Shown piece by piece: positions 1-6,047 of a stretch of DNA of 6,047 nt (its first letter is position 1; the number at the start of each line of letters is the position of its first letter). The translations under genes were made by a program, and so were the position numbers. Source of the stretch: Bryobacteraceae bacterium (lineage in GTDB: Bacteria > Acidobacteriota > Terriglobia > Bryobacterales > Bryobacteraceae); NCBI GenBank assembly GCA_025350445.1, contig JANXXV010000361.1:1-6047 (forward strand), given 5' to 3'. Below the pieces are notes generated by a model. It saw only the letters and a program-made list of their open reading frames with translations. It made no database searches and was not told where the DNA came from.

Positions 1-60
1 AGTGACCGCGGACGCCGCCGGATGGGTGGGCTGCAATAGTATAGTTAGAAGCGCAAAGGC

Positions 61-116
61 CGCTTCCGGCGGCGCCAATCGAACTAGAAACTCGGCGGAT
101 TTGGCCGCCGGAAGCG
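61..116. repeat. Perfect 13-bp inverted repeat in the leader of the sigma-factor operon
   Basis: The arms cgcttccggcggc (61-73) and gccgccggaagcg (104-116) are exact reverse complements separated by 30 nt. The repeat lies in the non-coding stretch before the sigma-factor start at 160. As RNA it could form a GC-rich stem with a large loop; as DNA it could be a binding site for a dimeric regulator. A TATAGT box at 40-45 resembles a -10 element, but I see no convincing -35 about 17 nt upstream of it, so a promoter there is only a possibility. No T-run follows the right arm, which argues against an intrinsic terminator for an upstream gene. The inverted repeat itself is certain; its function is unknown. 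Confidence 0.5.
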
Positions 117-159
117 AGTCCGTCTTGCGCGAGTTCCTCAAAAGTTCAGAGTCTCATCG

Positions 160-714
160 ATGCCGGGTTCTTCTTCCGATTCCGCAGTTGTGATTTCCAC
201 GGCGGTGACGCCGGTTGCCGCCGATCGTCTGGAAGACGAGGTGGTTGAGCTGTTTGAACAGTTCCGGAGCCGGATGTTGCGGTACCTGTTGTCGCTCGGC
301 TTGCCGGCGCACGACGGGGAGGAGGTTGTTCAGGAAGTTTTCCTTTCCCTGTTTCGACACTTGCGGCGGGGGAAGGGCCGGGAGAATCTTCGCGGCTGGG
401 TGTTTCGCGTGGCGCATAATCTGGCGTTGAAACAGCGCAAGTTGAGCCGCAGGGAATTTCAGTATTCGGCGGAAACGGCGGAGATGGTGGACCCGCGGCC
501 GAACCCGGAAGAGAAGTTGGCAGGCAGCCAGCGGCAGGAACGGCTGGTGGCTGTGATGCGCGCTCTGCCGCAGCAGGACCAATGCTGTCTTTACTTGCGT
601 TTTGAGGGTTTGCGGTACCGGGAGATTGCCGAGGTGTTGGGGATCTCGCTGGGCGCCGTTTCGAATTCACTCGTACGATCGTTGGGGCGTTTGGGCCGTG
701 CCGATGAACGATAA
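160..714 (+). CDS. ECF-family RNA polymerase sigma factor (sigma-70 family)
   Basis: This 184-aa protein has the size and two-domain layout of an extracytoplasmic-function sigma factor, which directs RNA polymerase to a small regulon in response to an envelope or environmental signal. Region 2 spans about residues 28-98. It includes the acidic/hydrophobic segment EEVVQEVFLSLFRHL (54-68), the core-binding part, and GWVFRVAHNLAL (79-90), which matches the -10 recognition region. A variable linker (about 99-124) follows. Region 4 covers about 125-178, with the -35-binding helix-turn-helix YREIAEVLGISLGAVSNSLVRSLGRL (153-178, shown in part: YREIAEVLGISLGAVS). The ATG at 160 gives an N-terminal tail of about 25 residues before region 2 and has no clear Shine-Dalgarno; a later GTG (190 or 205) is possible. 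Its stop overlaps the anti-sigma start by 11 nt, so the two are translationally coupled. The family call is firm; the ECF subgroup and target promoters are unknown. Confidence 0.93.
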   Translation: MPGSSSDSAVVISTAVTPVAADRLEDEVVELFEQFRSRMLRYLLSLGLPAHDGEEVVQEVFLSLFRHLRRGKGRENLRGWVFRVAHNLALKQRKLSRREFQYSAETAEMVDPRPNPEEKLAGSQRQERLVAVMRALPQQDQCCLYLRFEGLRYREIAEVLGISLGAVSNSLVRSLGRLGRADER

Positions 715-1459
715 CACTCACCTGTCGGGCGAAGAATTGTTGCTGGCCGCGGACGGTGAGTTCGCCCCCCCGCACTTGGCGCAGTGTGCCGATTGCCGGG
801 CGCGGCTGGCCGAGTTGGAGAGTACGGTTGGGGAATGCGCTGCCGCCTATCAACGGCAGTTGAATCCATTGGCGCCGCCGATGGCGGGGCCCAGGGCGCG
901 GCTGCTGGAGCGGCTTTCGCTGCGCAACCAGTGGAGGCGTTTTGCGGTGGCGGCGGCTGGGTTTGGCCTGCTCGCGATGGCCGGTTATCAATGGAAGACG
1001 GCCGCTGAGTACGAGCCTGGAGTTGCGCCGAGGCGGAATCTGACGCCCGGGGCTACGCTGGCGGTGACGGCCCGCGAGGTTTGCGCGGCGGATTTTGCGC
1101 AGAACATTCCGGCGATTCCGGAACCGGTTCAGCGGAAAGTTTTCGAGACGTATGGAATTTCCAATGCACGCGCGGATGCTTATGAAGTGGACTATCTGAT
1201 TACGCCGGAATTGGGCGGCGCCACTACGATTCGCAATCTGTGGCCGGAGCCGTATCACGCTCCGGTTTGGAATGCGCATGTGAAGGACGATTTGGAGAAC
1301 CGTTTGCACCGCATGGTTTGCAGCGGCGAGTTGGAGCTGGCTACGGCGCAGCGGGAAATTGCGGCGAACTGGATTACCGCTTATAAGAAGTATTTTCGAA
1401 GTGACCGGCCGGTGGCTGGGCGGACGCCCGAACCGCCTATTGTTTTGGCGCGGTTCTGA
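704..1459 (+). CDS. Transmembrane anti-sigma factor: zinc finger, one membrane helix, HNH-like outer domain
   Basis: The 251-aa product probably restrains the ECF sigma factor encoded just upstream. Residues 1-50 form the cytoplasmic zinc-binding anti-sigma (ZAS-type) domain: LSGEELLLAADGE, then H24-x3-C28-x2-C31. A basic WRR at 77-79 precedes a single membrane helix, about 80-95 (FAVAAAGFGLLAMAGY), so the rest should be outside the inner membrane. Residues 113-230 resemble a small HNH/His-Me-finger-like domain: LTPGATLAV, a Cys at 127, AYEVDYLITPELGG (159-172), NLWPEPY (178-184) and VCSGEL with Cys206. Related domains usually read EVDH at this point; here it is EVDY (D163-Y164), so nuclease activity is doubtful. 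Cys127 and Cys206 could form a disulfide. The ATG at 704 is chosen because the zinc finger starts right after it; the reading frame extends upstream only over the sigma gene. The anti-sigma role is well supported by motif and context. The role of the outer domain (ligand or stress sensing) is inferred. Confidence 0.88.
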   Translation: MNDNTHLSGEELLLAADGEFAPPHLAQCADCRARLAELESTVGECAAAYQRQLNPLAPPMAGPRARLLERLSLRNQWRRFAVAAAGFGLLAMAGYQWKTAAEYEPGVAPRRNLTPGATLAVTAREVCAADFAQNIPAIPEPVQRKVFETYGISNARADAYEVDYLITPELGGATTIRNLWPEPYHAPVWNAHVKDDLENRLHRMVCSGELELATAQREIAANWITAYKKYFRSDRPVAGRTPEPPIVLARF

Positions 1460-1462
1460 CGC

Positions 1463-1978
1463 ATGGGTGAGCCGGAGATTCGAGTATTGACCGAGGCGGA
1501 TGCCGCGGAGTTCCGGGCGTTACGGTTGCGCGGATTGCGGGAAGAGCCCGAGTCGTTTGGATCGGCTTATGAGGAGTCGGTTGACACGCCGCTGGAAGAG
1601 TTTGCCAGGCGGTTAAAAGGTTCGGAGGGATCGTTTATTCTGGGTGCGTTCGCGCCGAACCTGATTGGCACCGTGGGCTGCCACCGCAAAGAAGGGCTGA
1701 AGCTGCGGCATAAGGCAGTGATTTGGGGGATGTACGTTACGCCGGAGTGGAGAGGGCGCGCGCTGGGCCGGGCATTGCTGGCGGATGCGATTGCGCGTGC
1801 GCGGGAAGTTGAGAGGTTGGAGCAGTTGCTGTTGCAGGTGGGGATCGGCAATGCGGCGGCATTCGCGTTGTACCGATCCTTGGGATTCGTTGTCTATGGC
1901 ACGGAGCTGAGAGGGCTGAAGATCGGCGCCGGTTACCACGATGAATACCTGATGATGCTGGAACTGGCGCCGCGGTAA
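1463..1978 (+). CDS. GNAT-family N-acetyltransferase
   Basis: This 171-aa protein matches the size of a single-domain GNAT enzyme, which transfers an acetyl group from acetyl-CoA to an amine on a small molecule or protein. The N-terminal strand and helix are IRVLTEADAAEFRALRLRGL (6-25). The acetyl-CoA pyrophosphate-binding motif A is MYVTPEWRGRALGRALL (90-106), with the characteristic R97-G-R-A-L-G102 loop. Motif B is N130 followed by AFALYRSLGF (133-142), where Tyr137 sits at the usual general-acid position. The C-terminal segment ends YHDEYLMMLEL. The substrate cannot be told from sequence. The gene starts 3 nt after the anti-sigma stop and has no obvious Shine-Dalgarno, so it is probably co-transcribed and coupled, although being an operon passenger does not prove a role in the sigma response. 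It ends 4 nt from the convergent cytochrome remnant. Confidence 0.9.
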   Translation: MGEPEIRVLTEADAAEFRALRLRGLREEPESFGSAYEESVDTPLEEFARRLKGSEGSFILGAFAPNLIGTVGCHRKEGLKLRHKAVIWGMYVTPEWRGRALGRALLADAIARAREVERLEQLLLQVGIGNAAAFALYRSLGFVVYGTELRGLKIGAGYHDEYLMMLELAPR

Positions 1979-1982
1979 TTAT

Positions 1983-2673
1983 CTATCTGGACAACCCGGG
2001 AACCTTCAAGATGGGTAGGCCGCTTGGAACAGACGCAGGTATGAGTGCGCATAAGCTCTGCTTCTTAGCTGCTTCATCGGGAAGTCCATCGCGGACAAAG
2101 CTTACCAGATCGTTCAGATCCCGGTTTTTCCGTTGGACCGGTTGTGCCAATAACGGGTCCACGGTGCTCAGCATAGGTTCCGGAGAGGCAACGCGACTCC
2201 GGCTCGAATTGCGTTGTAGTGGCGCGCGGAGTCCTTCCCATTGAGGTGATGGCGTCTTCAAGTTTGGTGAAAGCCCCATTGTGAAAGAAAGCGGGCTGCA
2301 GCGCCGCGTTGCGTAAGGGCGAACTTCGGAATTTGTATCTGTCCCGGGAGTTGCCGGTGATCTGTTCCAGCCCGAGGCCTTCGTTTTCTTGTGGACCATC
2401 GAAGATCGCATTGCCTTTGCCGACACCGAAAAATGGGGCAATTTGCGGAACTCCAATGTTGTGCGTCTTGAAATCGCTAACCATCTCGTTGGATTCTCCG
2501 CCGACTGCGTGACAGGAAGCGCACTTTCCCTTGCCGAAAAAGACCGGAGCGCCTCGTTTCACGGAATCGTCCAGGGCATCATTCTCACTCCGCGCCAAGC
2601 GATCGACCGGTGCGTTGGCATAGATCTGCATGAATTCAAATTCAGCGTCTGCCCGCCCATGTATGGGAAATCT
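1983..2673 (-). pseudogene. Decayed di-heme cytochrome c peroxidase / MauG-type cytochrome (C-terminal part, two frameshifts)
   Basis: Minus-strand translation gives the C-terminal half of a secreted di-heme cytochrome of the cytochrome c peroxidase/MauG type. In the first frame (from about 2673) one reads FEFMQIYANAPVDRLAR, then RGAPVFFGKGKCASCH, whose c-heme motif CASCH lies at 2523-2509. These are followed by HNIGVPQ, the family-typical YKFRSSPLRNAALQPAFFHN, and GAFTKLEDAI ending near 2248. The match then continues in a second frame, HLNGKDSARHYNAIRAGVAL (from 2248) down to 2180, and finally in a third, EPMLSTVDPLLAQP through LNDLVSFVRDGL to IPASVPSGLPIL and a TAG at 1983-1985. Each jump corresponds to a net loss of one base (mod 3), near 2246-2250 and 2178-2185. 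The other heme domain and the signal peptide are absent: an in-frame stop (2674-2676) precedes the match and only 37 bp remain before the neighbouring gene. Alternatives are sequencing errors for the frameshifts, but those would not explain the missing N-terminus. A functional cytochrome is unlikely. Confidence 0.85.
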
Positions 2674-2710
2674 TTACTTAGTTTTTTGCGGATGCGGTAA
2701 GACGCCGCCG

Positions 2711-4357
2711 CTACCACTCGGCGTTGATAAATTCTTCCGGCTGGGTGATGAGGTAGATTTTTGCTTTTGCCGCGGCTTGTAGATTGGGGATATCGAACAG
2801 ACTCAGCGCGTCGAACGCCGGGGCGTACAGCGGAACATCACCGGGGTTCGACAGGCTGGAGAGGCTGTTGCGAAGGACGATCCAGGAAGGCATGTCGGGC
2901 GCGGCCACCGCTGCCAGATACGTTGCGGCCAGCGCGGCCGTCTTTCCGTTTGCGTAGATCCCCAGCCTATGGTGGGCATTCCTGAATCCGAGCCCGCCTG
3001 CAATTCGTTCGAGGTCCGTCGCTTGACGCCAGACCAGATTCTCGCCTAGCAGGAGGCTGGCGGCGAAAAGAAACGATTCGCTATCTGTCTTCATGTCTCC
3101 AATTCCTCGGGGATCAACCGCCCACACGGTCCAGTTGCGGCGCAGGGCTTCACGGACGATTGGGTCGTTGCCGAGTGCCGCCCTGCCATCATCGTGAAGC
3201 GCGATCAGAAAACCATCATCGGAATTGCCGCCTTCCGGGCCGGGGCGGTAGACCGTCACCGGGGTTTCCACGCCGCGCTGCGTGTTGAGAGTGATGTTCT
3301 GGACTGGTGTAACTTGCAGCCCGTAACCGATGAGCCCTTGGGGAAGGGCATCGCCGAGCAGTGCTGCGAGTGCCGGGAGTGTAACCGGCTGTTTTGCGAT
3401 CGGCTTGGCTGGCGGAGCGGCTTGAAGTTGTACCTCTACGGGCTGGATCGCGGAGGTATCGGTTTCCGTGAACGACGAGATATCCGGGCGGTCTTGTAGC
3501 CAGCGCGCGAACCATCGATACGCCGCAAAACGGCTCTCGCGGGCCGATCCTGTTTCCGGGAGTTGCCGCAGATGGCCGGCCGCATCGAATGACCGGTAGA
3601 GTTCCATGGTGTACTCGGCTACGGTCGGGGCTGGGTGGATTGTGAGAACGGGGCGCGGCGCTATGAGGGCGAAGAGTTCTTCTGTTGCTGCGTAACGCAG
3701 AAGGCCGGGGACTAGGGCGCAAGTGTCGGGGAGATCTTTACCGCGCCGGGTTCGCATGGATTGGAGCTCTTCGCGGAAATCGGGGGCGCCATCGGTGACT
3801 GCTATCGCGGCGAAGTGTTCGTTGATTGCTGCTGCTACGGTTATTGTGAGCCCGGTTCCGGCCAGGCCGATGCGCTTTGGGTCCACGCCGGTGCGGGAGA
3901 CAAGGTAGGCTAGCGCGCTGCGAATGTCCCGCTGGATTAGGCCTTGTGGTGTTACGCCGTTCGGGAGCTGGTCCAGTCTGGCGTGATGGGGGCGTGTGTC
4001 GAGATGCAGGACTACGAAACCTAGACGGACTAGGGAGTGCGCGAAGATTTTTGCGTCCGCGGAGTTTGGGTCTTCGTGCGGGGTAACTACGATTACTGCC
4101 GGGGCGCGTACATCGAGGTTTTTGGGGAGATACAGTTGGGCTGCGGGGGAGGCTGTCCCGGTTGGGTGGTTTAGGTTGAGAGATTGTTCGAGCTTCTGCC
4201 GGAGTGGGCCGCGCTGCTTGTCGGCTTCAGTCCAACTGGTGGCACGGGGGTGGTTGGTAATTGCGGCAAGCGCGCGGTCTTCCAGGTTTTGGAGGATCGC
4301 GTTGGGTTGGGCTCGGGCGGTCGCTAGCGAAATCAGCGCTAGGAGAATTGTTCTCAC
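2711..4357 (-). CDS. Secreted protein with two alpha/beta-hydrolase-like domains, apparently lacking catalytic serines
   Basis: The 548-aa product begins with a short signal peptide, MRTILLALISLATARA, with likely cleavage after residue 16. I chose the GTG at 4357 because it sits at the signal peptide; a longer reading to 4537 would add 60 low-complexity residues that overlap cysN. Domain 1 (about 66-290) looks like the acetyl-xylan-esterase/dienelactone-hydrolase type: AQLYLPKNL, APAVIVVTPHE, LVRLGFVVLHLDTR, RDIRSALAYL, RIGLAGTGLT (162-171), then LVPGLLRYA, ALIAPRPVLTIHP (230-242) and AAYRWFARWL (278-287). The nucleophile elbow, normally G-x-S-x-G, reads AGTGLT without Ser, and the usual Gly-His before the AYRWF segment is missing. 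Domain 2 (about 327-548) repeats the theme: FLIALHDDGRAALG, WTVWAVDPRGIGD, then LGIYANGKTAAL (465-476), again with no Ser. The C-terminus INAEW ends soon after the last predicted strand and may be clipped. It lies 91 bp downstream of cysN on the same strand, with no clear Shine-Dalgarno. It is probably a non-catalytic binding protein or a degenerate esterase; fold confidence is moderate to good. Confidence 0.75.
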   Translation of the reverse strand: MRTILLALISLATARAQPNAILQNLEDRALAAITNHPRATSWTEADKQRGPLRQKLEQSLNLNHPTGTASPAAQLYLPKNLDVRAPAVIVVTPHEDPNSADAKIFAHSLVRLGFVVLHLDTRPHHARLDQLPNGVTPQGLIQRDIRSALAYLVSRTGVDPKRIGLAGTGLTITVAAAINEHFAAIAVTDGAPDFREELQSMRTRRGKDLPDTCALVPGLLRYAATEELFALIAPRPVLTIHPAPTVAEYTMELYRSFDAAGHLRQLPETGSARESRFAAYRWFARWLQDRPDISSFTETDTSAIQPVEVQLQAAPPAKPIAKQPVTLPALAALLGDALPQGLIGYGLQVTPVQNITLNTQRGVETPVTVYRPGPEGGNSDDGFLIALHDDGRAALGNDPIVREALRRNWTVWAVDPRGIGDMKTDSESFLFAASLLLGENLVWRQATDLERIAGGLGFRNAHHRLGIYANGKTAALAATYLAAVAAPDMPSWIVLRNSLSSLSNPGDVPLYAPAFDALSLFDIPNLQAAAKAKIYLITQPEEFINAEW

Positions 4358-4402
4358 ATCGTACTGACGCGGTGTTTGGGTGAAACGTTTAGGCCGGGGC
4401 AG

Positions 4403-4439
4403 GCCGGACGAGGGCGTCCGGCGCGGACCTGCGGTCCGC
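4403..4439. repeat. Two adjacent perfect hairpins in the spacer between cysN and the hydrolase-like gene
   Basis: Hairpin 1 has arms gccggacg (4403-4410) and cgtccggc (4415-4422) with a 4-nt loop. Hairpin 2 follows immediately, with gcggacc (4423-4429) and ggtccgc (4433-4439) around a 3-nt loop. They occupy the 91-bp spacer 4358-4448, starting 10 nt after the cysN stop in the direction of transcription. No T-run follows on the minus strand, so this does not look like a classic intrinsic terminator. Back-to-back GC-rich stems in a spacer are typical of REP-like dispersed elements, which can protect a 3' end or attenuate read-through. Only one copy is visible in the window, so the dispersed nature is inferred. 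Confidence 0.6.
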
Positions 4440-4448
4440 CGTCCTGGG

Positions 4449-6047
4449 TTAGATGCCGTCGCCTGAGGTGCCCCGGTAGTCGCGGCGGACGAAGCCGCGG
4501 GCTTCGAGTAAGCGGCAGACCTGGTCTGCTGCTTCACCGTCGTGCAGGGAGAGTGTCTGCGGGTCGATGTCGATGAATCTGTCGGCGCCTACCAGGGCGC
4601 GGGCGCGCTCGCGCTCCTCGGGTTCGGTGGAGGCGATGCTACAGATCGATATTAGCCCGGCGGCGCTGGACATCTTGGCCAGGCCCGGGAGCAGGTGGCT
4701 GTCTACGTCGTCCGCCAGCACGTGGATCAGGTATCCGCGGTCGAACAGCTCGCGCTCCACCAGGTACGCTACTTCGAGCCGGGATGTGAGCCAGACGGTG
4801 GCTGGTTGATGGCCGAATCGGGTTTTCCGTTCGGCTGCGCTGACCCGGCTCTTCTCGAACTCCACTCCTAGCAGAGCTGTCTTGGAGGAGCGCTGCTGGG
4901 TTGGCGTACGGTCGAGAATCATACCCGCGCCAACGGTGGCATTGGTTATCGGGTCGATGAAGATGAAGCTGCCGGTAACACGGTTCTTACGGTAGGAATC
5001 GAAGAACAAGGGCTTGCGGGTTTCAATGGCCACGGCTCCGATTTCATTCAAGTGCAACTGGGTGGCGCTGTTCTTGGCGAGCGAATTGATATCGACCTTG
5101 TGCAGGATGGCGGTGACGGTGGCGCGGACCTGCTGGGTGGTGTGCTTGACCAGATACGGTTTGTCAATCTCCATTGGGTCGGCGTGCATCCAGACCATCA
5201 TGGCTTCGATGCGCCGGGAAGCGTGCGGCATTCGGGATGGGGTGACCAGCATGTCGCCGCGGCTGATATCGATCTCGTCTTCCAAACAGACGGTGACGGA
5301 CATCGGCGCGAAGGCTTCGGGGAGATCGCCATCGAAAGTGGCGATGTTTTTTACTTTGCTGGTGCGGCCCGACGGGAGCACCATGATGGGGTCGCCCGGA
5401 CGGATGCGGCCTGCGGCGACTTGTCCGGCATAGCCTCGAAAATCGAGAGTGGGGCGGATTACGTACTGCACGGGGAAGCGCATCTCCGGCGTTACCTCGT
5501 CGCCTTCAATGGGCACGGTTTCCAGGTAGTCCAGCAGGCTGGCGCCTTCATACCACGGGGTGCGGGGACTGCGGGTTACTACGTTGTCGCCGTCCAGGGC
5601 GCTGATGGGAATGAAGTAGAGCTGGCCCAGATCGAGATCGCTGGCGAAGGCTTTGAACTCGGTGCGGATCTGATCGAAGACTTGCCGGCTGAAATCCACC
5701 AGATCCATCTTGTTAATGGCTACCACTACGTTCGGGATGTTGAGCAGCGACGCTATGAACGCGTGGCGGCGCGACTGGGGAAGTACTCCCTTGCGGGCGT
5801 CTACCAGCACGATGGCGAGGTGCGCGGTGGAGGCTCCGGTGGCCATGTTGCGCGTGTACTGTTCGTGGCCGGGGGTATCGGCGATGATGAACTTGCGTTT
5901 TGGCGTGGCGAAGTAGCGGTAGGCAACGTCGATGGTGATGCCTTGCTCGCGTTCGGCTTTGAGGCCGTCGGTTAATAGGGAGAAGTCGATGACGCCGGCG
6001 GAGCGATTGACGGAGGCCTTCTTTACTGAGGCGATCTGGTCTTCGTA
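4449..6047 (-). CDS. cysN: ATP sulfurylase large subunit CysN (5'-truncated by window edge) with degenerate APS-kinase-like C-terminal domain
   Basis: CysN is the EF-Tu-like GTPase that works with CysD to make adenosine 5'-phosphosulfate from sulfate and ATP, the first step of sulfate assimilation in the cytoplasm. Reading in from the window edge (6047), 532 residues are visible; the start and the P-loop (G1) lie outside. G2 is in [14 protein letters not shown] (T38 of the visible part), G3 is DTPGH (57-61), followed by [14 protein letters not shown]4 is NKMD (112-115) and G5 is ISAL (148-151). Beta-barrel domains follow ([20 protein letters not shown], then [20 protein letters not shown]). 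After about visible residue 403 a tail of about 120 residues (4482-4838) resembles Cys[58 protein letters not shown]. The GxxxxGKS/T loop that should follow VWLT is absent, so APS kinase activity is unlikely. Stop TAA is at 4449-4451. cysD is expected just upstream, off the window. The CysN identification is near certain; the role of the tail is unknown. Confidence 0.95.
   Translation of the reverse strand, partial: YEDQIASVKKASVNRSAGVIDFSLLTDGLKAEREQGITIDVAYRYFATPKRKFIIADTPGHEQYTRNMATGASTAHLAIVLVDARKGVLPQSRRHAFIASLLNIPNVVVAINKMDLVDFSRQVFDQIRTEFKAFASDLDLGQLYFIPISALDGDNVVTRSPRTPWYEGASLLDYLETVPIEGDEVTPEMRFPVQYVIRPTLDFRGYAGQVAAGRIRPGDPIMVLPSGRTSKVKNIATFDGDLPEAFAPMSVTVCLEDEIDISRGDMLVTPSRMPHASRRIEAMMVWMHADPMEIDKPYLVKHTTQQVRATVTAILHKVDINSLAKNSATQLHLNEIGAVAIETRKPLFFDSYRKNRVTGSFIFIDPITNATVGAGMILDRTPTQQRSSKTALLGVEFEKSRVSAAERKTRFGHQPATVWLTSRLEVAYLVERELFDRGYLIHVLADDVDSHLLPGLAKMSSAAGLISICSIASTEPEERERARALVGADRFIDIDPQTLSLHDGEAADQVCRLLEARGFVRRDYRGTSGDGI

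Noticed and set aside
2..193. 63-codon plus-strand open frame from a GTG near the left edge
   Set aside because: It runs through the inverted repeat, overlaps the start of the sigma gene and shows no protein-like features.
146..1309. 387-codon open frame on the minus strand opposite the sigma and anti-sigma genes
   Set aside because: Its translation is rich in Arg and Pro with no recognisable domain, and the plus strand there encodes two clear protein families. It is an antisense shadow of GC-rich codons.
2074..2631. 185-aa intact cytochrome starting at the ATG at 2631
   Set aside because: Recognisable sequence exists upstream of this Met, and after about 2248 the frame leaves the cytochrome match, so its last 55 or so residues are out-of-frame sequence. 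Called as a pseudogene instead.
4403..4439. Intrinsic terminator of cysN
   Set aside because: The stems are strong, but neither strand has a T-run directly after them.
4358..4537. 60-residue N-terminal extension of the hydrolase-like protein up to an ATG at 4537
   Set aside because: It is low-complexity, spans the double hairpin, overlaps the cysN 3' end by 89 nt, and would bury the signal peptide. The GTG at 4357 fits better.
5052..5975. 307-codon open frame on the plus strand opposite cysN
   Set aside because: The minus strand is an unmistakable CysN across the same region; the plus-strand translation has no domain and low complexity.

Overview
The window is protein-coding DNA, GC-rich (roughly 60% by eye), from a Gram-negative-type bacterium. 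The combination of a short ECF sigma factor with a zinc-finger/transmembrane anti-sigma factor carrying an HNH-like outer domain, a secreted two-domain alpha/beta-hydrolase-like protein, and a MauG/cytochrome c peroxidase-type protein recalls soil Acidobacteriota (Bryobacterales/Solibacter-like). That placement is an inference from protein style; there is no rRNA or other phylogenetic marker here.

Left part, plus strand (1-1978): a non-coding leader with a perfect 13-bp inverted repeat, then a tight three-gene unit. It holds an ECF sigma factor (160-714), its membrane anti-sigma factor (704-1459, overlapping the sigma gene by 11 nt) and a GNAT acetyltransferase (1463-1978, 3 nt after the anti-sigma stop). 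The first two form a classic envelope-signal switch: the anti-sigma holds the sigma at the membrane through a zinc finger, and its outer domain probably senses something. That outer domain looks like an HNH/His-Me-finger fold in which the expected catalytic His is Tyr.

Middle, minus strand (1983-2673): a decayed c-type cytochrome of the di-heme cytochrome c peroxidase/MauG group. It has lost its N-terminal half and needs two frameshifts to read through. It ends only 4 nt from the convergent acetyltransferase gene.

Right, minus strand (2711-6047): a secreted 548-aa protein with two alpha/beta-hydrolase-like domains, both apparently lacking the nucleophilic Ser (2711-4357). Next is a 91-bp spacer with two back-to-back perfect hairpins. 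Last is the 3' part of cysN, the GTPase subunit of ATP sulfurylase (4449 to the window edge). This CysN carries a C-terminal domain related to APS kinase (CysC) from which the Walker A loop is missing, so it is probably a pseudokinase tail. cysD would be expected beyond the right edge.

A recurring theme is proteins or domains that keep a recognisable fold but have lost key residues: the HNH-like domain, the hydrolase domains, the APS-kinase-like tail and the broken cytochrome. No mobile element, CRISPR array, tRNA or rRNA was seen.
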